Of a DNA stretch of 51,992 nucleotides, positions 45,472-51,992 are shown one piece after another; position 1 is the first letter of the stretch, and each line of letters opens with the position of its first letter. The notes beneath the pieces were generated by a model, which did no database searches, was not told the origin of the DNA, and saw nothing but the letters and a program-made list of their open reading frames with translations. The position numbers were made by a program, and so were the translations under genes. This DNA is from Candidatus Saccharimonadota bacterium (GTDB lineage Bacteria > Patescibacteriota > Saccharimonadia > Saccharimonadales > OFTM59). The stretch is taken from contig JAJDCK010000011.1 in NCBI GenBank assembly GCA_029260855.1, positions 75,978 to 127,969 on the forward strand, written 5' to 3'.

Positions 45472-46143
45472 TTAGTTTGCCTTGTCATTATTAGAGTTTG
45501 TTCCGGCCTTGGCGGCTAGCTCGGCGCGCAGAACAGCTAAAGTTAGTTTGATAGTTTCTGTGACGTATTTACGAATGTTTTGGCCAGTTTCATGTAGTGT
45601 TTTACGGTGGCTTCTAGCGTCTTCCAGCGCAGCCTTGAACGCTTCGGGGTCGGCTTCACAATCCATTTCTGCAAGATCTGCTACTGCTTGTTTGTATTCT
45701 GCAAATTCTGTTTTAAAGGCAGCGATCCGCTCCTCTAGCTGTACAATCTGCATATCCAGCTGAGACGTGTCTATACCTTTTGCCTTAAGCTTGGAGGAAA
45801 GCTCAGTTAAATGACCGACAAGATTGCCGTAAACCTCGTTGCGGCTAGTCTCTATGCCCTGAATACGCCCTTCTACCGCACTAAGTTTGCCTTGTGCATT
45901 TTTACATCTTGCCTGTAGCCTAGTCTTTTGGGCGTTACTCAGGCGCAATTTAAGTTCATCTTTGCGCTCTTGAAGCCGTGCTCTTAATTCTTCTGGGCTG
46001 GAACGTGATCCGGGCTCAGTGGTTTGAGCCATGACCCTGTCAGACGAGTGATCTTCCCCGTAATGCGCCAAAACCGGTACGCCCACTGCTATGACGAGAG
46101 CAAACGCTCCAGCCGTTGTAAGGGCCGTTATTTTCCTATTCAT
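45472..46143 (-). CDS. Secreted coiled-coil protein
   Basis: Signal peptide, long heptad-like helix. Confidence 0.7.
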   Translation of the reverse strand: MNRKITALTTAGAFALVIAVGVPVLAHYGEDHSSDRVMAQTTEPGSRSSPEELRARLQERKDELKLRLSNAQKTRLQARCKNAQGKLSAVEGRIQGIETSRNEVYGNLVGHLTELSSKLKAKGIDTSQLDMQIVQLEERIAAFKTEFAEYKQAVADLAEMDCEADPEAFKAALEDARSHRKTLHETGQNIRKYVTETIKLTLAVLRAELAAKAGTNSNNDKAN

Positions 46144-46316
46144 TTTCGTCCTCCATATAAGGCTATTCTAACATAACCATATTCAGTAAGAGCAGCTGGA
46201 CTTGACTAGAATTACCTGCTTGAGTGGCCTGCTAGGCGCTGATGAAGCGCGCACTGAGCCGTACGTAAGGTACGGTGAAGGAGCACTGGAATCAGCAACA
46301 ACGCAGGACGCCAAGA

Positions 46317-46359
46317 ATGCCAGCAGAGTTTCGGGCTCTGCCCGAAAGCAGGCTGGCAT
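46317..46359. other. Nested perfect hairpin
   Basis: ATGCCAGC agag TTTCGGGC tct GCCCGAAA gca(g) GCTGGCAT. Confidence 0.85.
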
Positions 46360-46370
46360 GGCATGTAGTT

Positions 46371-48392
46371 CTAGTAGTAGTACCAGTCGGTGATGTCGGC
46401 AGTATTAGTCACATCTCTAATTTTCTTGGGTTCGCCGCCATCCAAACTGACAGCGTAGTCAGCCGTTTCTTGATCTGTGCTAGTCCGAAACACCACGCTG
46501 TTATTGTTTAGCCACCTCACAGGCGATTTAAGTCCGCTGCGCTGATGAATCTCTTGATCCTCGTTTTTACTTATGTCATATGCCAAGAGAACACCCTTGC
46601 CATCCCGCTGATCCACCCAAAGACTCCGCTTGGCATTCGGGCTATTAGCGTATAGGCGGGACCTGAGGTTCGCCGGCTCACCCGGTAATTTGTTCGAGCT
46701 GTTTTTTGTTAAGTTATACTCGTACCAATTCTGTCCAAGTGATAAAGTTAGGTTGTCATAACTTGTTCTGTACATATTCCACGTCTCATCTACCAATGCT
46801 GTTTGGCGGTTACTGCCATCTGCCTTGATTTTGTAAAGCGACACGCTCTCTGTTTGGTACGCGCTGGAAGGCGCATAAAACACGTACCCGCGAGCAACCA
46901 TAACATCATTAAAGAAGTTACTGCTGGCAAGCTCACTATTTTCATCCATATCTTGGTCATAGCTCATTAATCGGTGACGCCTAGGATCTGCCGCGCTAGT
47001 ACTAGCCGCAATCTGCACATACACTACTCTGTCATCTATCCAGTCTATAGCCTGAATTCTTTCTGACTGCGCAGCCTCAACCGTACTGTTATCCGACAGG
47101 TCAATTATAGTAAGTTTACTCAGAAGATAACGATCTCGGTTACGCACGTTACCCCGTGTTGAAACAAGCGCCACTAGTTCTTTGGTCGGGTGAGAAAGCA
47201 ATACCATATCATCACGCTCACTACCGGTACCAGCCAGAACCAGTTCTTCGTTTTTGCCATCAACATCAATCTTGTAGACATCATATTTGCCTGAACGTTT
47301 ACTGATGAATGCGTGCTTGCGGTTCGGCACCATAGTTAGTACGTGCTCGGACTTGTCATCTGCATCAATTGTTAGGGTTTCTTCACGAAGATCTTCTCCG
47401 GTAATTTTTACTTCTATAGGAGAGTCGTCAGTTTTATCAATCGTCAACTTGATCTTGCCGTGCTCGTCTGAGAAAGCGGCCGCGTCATCACTTGTAGCTT
47501 CGATTTTAGCTAACGGGCTCCCCGACAAGTAGTCGCTAACAGAAAAAGAATACTGACTACCGACTGGCGTAAGGTTTCTGTCGCCAAGAGGATTGCTCCC
47601 CCAACCAAGCGTCACTGGCTGACGAACAGGCGCAAAGGCCTGTTTCTCGATCACCAACTCCGTCGCACCTAGTTTGATTTTATTAAACTGGGCCACACCG
47701 TCATTATCAGTAAGAACAGTTTCGCCCATTAAGCCGACCTGGACGTTCTTAAGTGGTTGGCGGGTACTTTGGTCTAGGACTTTGACGGATGCACCACTGC
47801 GCACACCGAAACTATTAAGCAAAAAATAACGGCTTGTCGGCATAGTTATAGCTGCGATCAAGCCAATAGTTAACACCGCAATCGTCAGCCGTCTAGCTAG
47901 GGTGTTGTGCCACCAATCACCGAAGAAGCGCTTTATGCGCCCAAACAACGTCAGCTTTTTATCCTCAAAGGCTTTTGCGATCTCTTTGTCTTCAGCTGCA
48001 AGCAGTTCATCGCTCTCTTGATGGGCAATTTCGTCGACCGCTTTTGCGGTCGCAGAGTCTTCAAGCTCTGGTTCTTCTGTGCTTACAACGACAGGCGGGG
48101 GGCTTACGTTTTTCTCTGTATCTACGGATTTAGAGTTAGTTGCAAAGACCTTCTCCTGCTCGTCATCTACAGTCTGAACAATGATATTTTCAGCCCGCTT
48201 GTCTATTTGTAGCTCCGGGGCAGTCAGAGTCTGTGGCTCGCTAATTTTTATTTCCGTCGGCAAATCGCTGGGTATGTCTGCCTCTGGGTCGGGCACAGAT
48301 GGATCAAGCATGCGCCTAACCTTGTCTTCAATTTTTTGCAGGTCATTATCTTGGTCATGCGTATCGCTGTCGCGTGGTTTTTTAGATTTCAT
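46371..48392 (-). CDS. Single-TM protein with outer carboxypeptidase-regulatory-like and beta-propeller-like region
   Basis: Acidic cytosolic N-terminus, TM near residue 170, VKVLDQSTRQPLKNVQVGLMGETVLTDNDGVAQF, then propeller-like repeats. Confidence 0.7.
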   Translation of the reverse strand: MKSKKPRDSDTHDQDNDLQKIEDKVRRMLDPSVPDPEADIPSDLPTEIKISEPQTLTAPELQIDKRAENIIVQTVDDEQEKVFATNSKSVDTEKNVSPPPVVVSTEEPELEDSATAKAVDEIAHQESDELLAAEDKEIAKAFEDKKLTLFGRIKRFFGDWWHNTLARRLTIAVLTIGLIAAITMPTSRYFLLNSFGVRSGASVKVLDQSTRQPLKNVQVGLMGETVLTDNDGVAQFNKIKLGATELVIEKQAFAPVRQPVTLGWGSNPLGDRNLTPVGSQYSFSVSDYLSGSPLAKIEATSDDAAAFSDEHGKIKLTIDKTDDSPIEVKITGEDLREETLTIDADDKSEHVLTMVPNRKHAFISKRSGKYDVYKIDVDGKNEELVLAGTGSERDDMVLLSHPTKELVALVSTRGNVRNRDRYLLSKLTIIDLSDNSTVEAAQSERIQAIDWIDDRVVYVQIAASTSAADPRRHRLMSYDQDMDENSELASSNFFNDVMVARGYVFYAPSSAYQTESVSLYKIKADGSNRQTALVDETWNMYRTSYDNLTLSLGQNWYEYNLTKNSSNKLPGEPANLRSRLYANSPNAKRSLWVDQRDGKGVLLAYDISKNEDQEIHQRSGLKSPVRWLNNNSVVFRTSTDQETADYAVSLDGGEPKKIRDVTNTADITDWYYY

Positions 48393-48463
48393 TGTGATAT
48401 TTCAGAAGTCCTTATGCTTGAAGTTTATCAGATGTCACTAGGTCTGGCATATAATTAAAACTG

Positions 48464-48646
48464 ATGAATAGGCACCTACACCTTATCTCTTGGCTCGTAA
48501 TTGCTGTACTCGTTATCGCAGCCACCATTGTTCTGATCTTACAAACCAAGGCAGAAGATAGTCTGCCGGGGAGCACCGTAAGGCTCGATCAGCTTAATAT
48601 TCAAACCCGAGACCCCCAGCCGGCAGGCAAAAACATCACTCGCTAA
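48464..48646 (+). CDS. Small single-TM protein (60 aa)
   Basis: N-terminal TM LISWLVIAVLVIAATIVLIL. Confidence 0.55.
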   Translation: MNRHLHLISWLVIAVLVIAATIVLILQTKAEDSLPGSTVRLDQLNIQTRDPQPAGKNITR

Positions 48647-49149
48647 TGTTTTTTACGAGGCTTCCCTTTGGACTTTTTCTTTCTTGGGTGCTTATGTTTT
48701 TTAACCAGTATGCTCGCCCCTGGTACTGTTGGAGCTATTTTTACATCCGAATACACAGGGCCCTTCAAGCCTAGGTTATCAGATGGCTTCTGAGCATATT
48801 TCATTAAGATGACTGATGAGACCACGGCCAAGACACTAAGCGCCAATAAAAATAGCTGTTTATCTCTACTTTTTGAGGTATCAGCTACAGTGTTGCGACT
48901 TCTAATAGGAGTACCTTTGGGGATTTCGATTTTAACAGACTGGTTAAGTAGCTGTTGCGGGCTTGTCGGTTGTACTTCAGTTTGTTGCTTAAAAAGTTGG
49001 GGCGAATTTGTCTGTGGGTTGCGCGTTTCGGGCACTGCTGGCCCGGCCTGCTGCTGAGCATAAAGCCGGCTAGGCACAAACACTATAAAGATAGCGAGCA
49101 CAGCAGCAGCTATAACCCATTCTTTTCTCAGAAACTGTGCAAAACCCAT
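48643..49149 (-). CDS. Two-TM hypothetical protein with basic tail
   Basis: 168 aa, C-terminal KKHKHPRKKKSKGKPRKKH. Confidence 0.65.
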   Translation of the reverse strand: MGFAQFLRKEWVIAAAVLAIFIVFVPSRLYAQQQAGPAVPETRNPQTNSPQLFKQQTEVQPTSPQQLLNQSVKIEIPKGTPIRSRNTVADTSKSRDKQLFLLALSVLAVVSSVILMKYAQKPSDNLGLKGPVYSDVKIAPTVPGASILVKKHKHPRKKKSKGKPRKKH

Positions 49150-49190
49150 AACTTAGCTACTATACCACGCCGTCTTTGTGGTAACGTTGC

Positions 49191-49358
49191 TTAAACATAA
49201 GCTTGACAACGCCAAAACATGAGCGTAGCTTGGAATGTATGGTAGATGTGCTCGTAGGTTGAGGGATTTGGCGCTTTATTGTGCTGTATTTGTTGACCAT
49301 AGTGTGCAAACGCCAACAAAAGTAAAATCCTAAAAGCAATAATAAAACCACAAACCAT
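49191..49358 (-). CDS. Putative 55-aa small protein
   Basis: MVCGFIIAFRILLLLAFAHYGQQIQHNKAPNPSTYEHIYHTFQATLMFWRCQAYV*; AAGGAGG RBS; preferred over the overlapping ORF 49160-49351. Confidence 0.5.
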   Translation of the reverse strand: MVCGFIIAFRILLLLAFAHYGQQIQHNKAPNPSTYEHIYHTFQATLMFWRCQAYV

Positions 49359-49360
49359 CA

Positions 49361-49390
49361 GACCTCCTTCGATCGCAAAGGGAGGTCTGA
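49361..49390. terminator. Hairpin AGACCTCC/GGAGGTCT (terminator on + strand, or SD-sequestering hairpin on - strand)
   Basis: agacctccttcgatcgcaaagggaggtctgattttattt. Confidence 0.6.
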
Positions 49391-49418
49391 TTTTATTTAT
49401 TGGTATTAGTTTGCAAGA

Positions 49419-50981
49419 TTAATTAATAGGTATGGGGGTGGATGAGTATTCAGCAACTATCTTCATAATATCACTGCCGTATTTTTCGAGCTTGTGATCG
49501 CCAAACCCTTTAACCCCCAATAGCGCCTGAGGAGAAGACGGCGGCCTGGCGGCTATAGCCTCCAACACACTGTCGTGAGCAATTATATAAGCAGGCACGC
49601 CCTCTTCGCGGGCGCATCTCAATCGCCACAACTTTAACTCGGATAATAATCCAGTTTTAACCGGTGTCGTTTCGTGTGACGATAGGGGTTCTTCTACAGA
49701 CTCTGGTGTGTTTAATGCCAGCTGCCTAGAAGCGGCACGTAAGCTCCGGTCAAGATCATAGATCTTTTCGTGCATGCGTAGTGCCATGTTGTTAATTCCG
49801 CTCAAGAACAAACCGTCCAGACTTCGCACCCTAGAGAGTGCAACATAACCCATCCCGGGAGTAAATGATTTACTTAGGTCAATTTCGGCAGCGTCCAAGC
49901 TCATACCTTGGCTTTTGTGAATGGTGATCGCCCAAGCTAATCTGAGCGGCAGCTGTGCCACCTCAGCACGGACTCGTCCGTCTTCTTCTAGTTTCCAGCT
50001 GTGAGGAACAACCTTAATCTTTCGCTTGCCACCCACAATCTGCACAATCGGCTCATCATCACGAAAGGCGACCACCCGGCCGCGCGTGCCATTGAAAAAA
50101 CCAGCATTCATATTATTGGCCACGAACATAACCTCCGCGCCCAGTTTAAGCTCCAGAACTTCAGGTGCTAGAATGCCCCGTAATAGCTGCTCTACTTTGG
50201 CGGTAGACCCCTTTGTTTCCATCTCGTATTCGTATGATTCGTCGGTAATAGCCGACAAATACCTTTGATTGACTGTATCAATATCAATGTTATGGGCGTA
50301 CAGACGCGTCACAGGCTGGTCTGCTTCTGGCTTCGTCCCCATACGCGTTTGTAGTAACTCTTGATGTACCGCCTCCAATTCTCCGCGGCGCATAGCTTCC
50401 AATAGATCGAGCAGACCGTCTTCTTGCTGGCGATGCTGCTCGCTGAGATAGCAAATCTTTGGGCCTAGCTCCTCCCACGCTGGCGACAGGTGCACAAAAT
50501 CTAGCTCACCACCGCCTCGTGTAACTGGTGGCAGCTGGAACAAGTCACCAACCAAGATAACCTGTAAGCCACCAAAGGGCAACTCACTTTTGCGTAGCAA
50601 TTTGCACGCCTCGTTCAGCATGTCCAACCGCCGTCCGTGCAGCATCGATACTTCATCGATCACCAATACGTCAGTTGCATTATAGCGCTTTACCAGTCGG
50701 GCATTGCCGGCCAATTGCTGGCGATCTCGGGGACCTAGCTCCTCGCGGACACCAAGCCCCGACCACGAATGAATCGTCGTACCACCAATGTGTGTAGCCG
50801 CAATACCTGTACTGGCTGTTACCGCCACCGTCTTGCCTGTCTTAACGGCGCGCCTAACGAATTGGTTTAAAACATACGTCTTGCCAGATCCCGGGGGACC
50901 AGTCAAAAACACCGACCCCCCACCTAACATAACTCTCAGTGCCTGCACCTGCTTCATCCGGCTATTGTAGCAGCTGTACAA
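49419..50981 (-). CDS. PIF1/RecD-like helicase with C-terminal HRDC-like domain
   Basis: GPPGSGKTYVLNQF, VIDEVSMLH, LAWAITIHKSQGMSLDAAEIDL, C-terminal LKLWRLRCAREEGVPAYIIAHDSVLEAIA..LLGVKGFG. Confidence 0.92.
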   Translation of the reverse strand: MYSCYNSRMKQVQALRVMLGGGSVFLTGPPGSGKTYVLNQFVRRAVKTGKTVAVTASTGIAATHIGGTTIHSWSGLGVREELGPRDRQQLAGNARLVKRYNATDVLVIDEVSMLHGRRLDMLNEACKLLRKSELPFGGLQVILVGDLFQLPPVTRGGGELDFVHLSPAWEELGPKICYLSEQHRQQEDGLLDLLEAMRRGELEAVHQELLQTRMGTKPEADQPVTRLYAHNIDIDTVNQRYLSAITDESYEYEMETKGSTAKVEQLLRGILAPEVLELKLGAEVMFVANNMNAGFFNGTRGRVVAFRDDEPIVQIVGGKRKIKVVPHSWKLEEDGRVRAEVAQLPLRLAWAITIHKSQGMSLDAAEIDLSKSFTPGMGYVALSRVRSLDGLFLSGINNMALRMHEKIYDLDRSLRAASRQLALNTPESVEEPLSSHETTPVKTGLLSELKLWRLRCAREEGVPAYIIAHDSVLEAIAARPPSSPQALLGVKGFGDHKLEKYGSDIMKIVAEYSSTPIPIN

Positions 50982-50986
50982 GAAGA

Positions 50987-51955
50987 TTATTTAGTGTGTG
51001 ACATCAGAAATGACCAGATAACATCACTGGCGTTGATATCTTTGCTCGTACTGCCAATTATTTTTACCGGAAGATATTGGTCGCCATTTGGCCAGGTGTG
51101 GCCACCGCCCACAATCCTATAAAGCACAGCCTCTTGGCCGTTATTTTCTACTTTCCAGCGCTGAACACTAGTACCATCATTTGAGTCAGGGTTTGGCAGG
51201 TACTCTTTGATCAACTTATCTGAATTCGCCCCAATAGCCTGCATCCAGCGCATTAATGTTGTCTCAGTTGCAACCACCCTGCCCCCGTTCTTGATATTAC
51301 CCACAGATGTAATATCGCCGCCTTGGTAGGGAACAATCGGATCGCTAGTACCGTTCATGATAAGCGCCGAAACGGGATGGGATGGATGGCAGTTATCATA
51401 AATAGATTCCGGCATAGAGCCAGCGACCATTGCTATGGCAGTAATTTTGTTGGCTCTGTCACATAGCATCCGACTAGTCATCATGGCGCCGTTAGAAGCG
51501 CCGACAAAGTAAACCTTGGCAGGGTCAGCATGATTTTCTTGCAACATTTTATCTACGAGCGCCGTCAAGAAGCCGACGTCGTCAATGTTACTGCTAGTCC
51601 TTGTCCGGACAGTGTTGCCGTCATTCCATTGCCGTCCATAGCCGTCCGGGTATACAAGAATCGCATGGTTTTTGTCAGCCAGCGGTGGTAGTGTATTTTT
51701 TGTTAATGAATCAATTGTGGCACTAGTCCTACCACCGCCATGCAAAAAAATCACAAGCGGGTATTTGTTATTATTGGCTTTATAGTTTTTTGGTAATCTA
51801 AGCAGGTATGTCCGGTTCAAGCCAGCATAACTAATCGTCTGCTGCACTTGTACACCAACCTGCGCGGGACCAGTCGGGTAGCCTTTGGGCGGCTGCATAC
51901 GCCAGTGGCGGAACCACACCCCAACGCATAGAAATACCAAAACAAGGCTCGCCAC
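50987..51955 (-). CDS. Secreted esterase of the PHB depolymerase/LpqC-like family
   Basis: VIFLHGGGRTSATID, VYFVGASNGAMMTSRMLC, MNGTSDPIVPYQGG, GGGHTWPNG. Confidence 0.88.
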   Translation of the reverse strand: MASLVLVFLCVGVWFRHWRMQPPKGYPTGPAQVGVQVQQTISYAGLNRTYLLRLPKNYKANNNKYPLVIFLHGGGRTSATIDSLTKNTLPPLADKNHAILVYPDGYGRQWNDGNTVRTRTSSNIDDVGFLTALVDKMLQENHADPAKVYFVGASNGAMMTSRMLCDRANKITAIAMVAGSMPESIYDNCHPSHPVSALIMNGTSDPIVPYQGGDITSVGNIKNGGRVVATETTLMRWMQAIGANSDKLIKEYLPNPDSNDGTSVQRWKVENNGQEAVLYRIVGGGHTWPNGDQYLPVKIIGSTSKDINASDVIWSFLMSHTK

Positions 51956-51992
51956 TACAACCTTGATTTTACGGTGTCCAGGCTTTGATTTT

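Noticed and set aside
46248-46290. Resemblance of gagccgtacgtaaggtacggtgaaggag to group II intron GAGCCGUA..ACGGU sequences
   Set aside because: Only a short stem matches; no reverse transcriptase, domain V or other intron parts were seen.
46202-46511. ORFs 46202-46393 and 46275-46511 on the + strand
   Set aside because: Composed of hairpin arms and the antisense 3' end of the 673-aa CDS; no RBS, looks like structured non-coding DNA.
49160-49351. - strand 63-aa ORF from the track
   Set aside because: Out of frame with the strong SD at ~49362; the overlapping 55-aa ORF 49191-49358 fits the RBS better.
1-51992. Alternative genetic code (UGA = Gly) as in some CPR lineages
   Set aside because: Conserved genes are full length under the standard bacterial code and no in-frame UGA is needed; the UGA in the IMPase-like gene is explained by a frameshift.

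Overview
The window looks like a chromosomal segment from a Patescibacteria/CPR genome, probably Saccharibacteria-like; this is inferred from gene content and was not tested phylogenetically. Housekeeping genes on it: lepA, murJ/mviN, ftsH, tilS, maf, an ftsB/divIC-like gene, a Ca2+-type P-ATPase, dus, a murC/mpl-like ligase, myo-inositol-1-phosphate synthase, mazG-like, a tsaC/sua5-like gene, idi, ispH and a PIF1-like helicase with a C-terminal HRDC-like region. It also carries an ECF sigma factor/membrane partner pair, an ABC-2 exporter, and many lineage-specific membrane or secreted proteins. Three tRNA genes are present, all with anticodon CAT: fMet, elongator Met and a probable Ile2/TilS substrate. 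No rRNA, CRISPR array, transposase or integrase was recognised. The most unusual signal is that two of the three tRNAs (fMet at 15600-15674 and Ile2-like at 29001-29076) are followed at their 3' ends by the same modular layout: a displaced copy of the tRNA 3' end, a hairpin-rich spacer, a terminator, and a roughly 1.1 kb segment with a single uncharacterised ORF, bounded by direct repeats of the tRNA 3' end or terminator. This resembles an integrase-less, tRNA-anchored single-gene cassette system. Other points of interest are a protein of six tandem 22-aa amphipathic repeats, a sigmaW-like promoter directly upstream of the ECF gene, a His/Cys-rich redox operon with a stand-alone ATP-cone, two neighbouring frameshifted genes (IMPase-like and EamA), a truncated NUDIX remnant, a 45-aa insertion in LepA, and several unannotated small ORFs.
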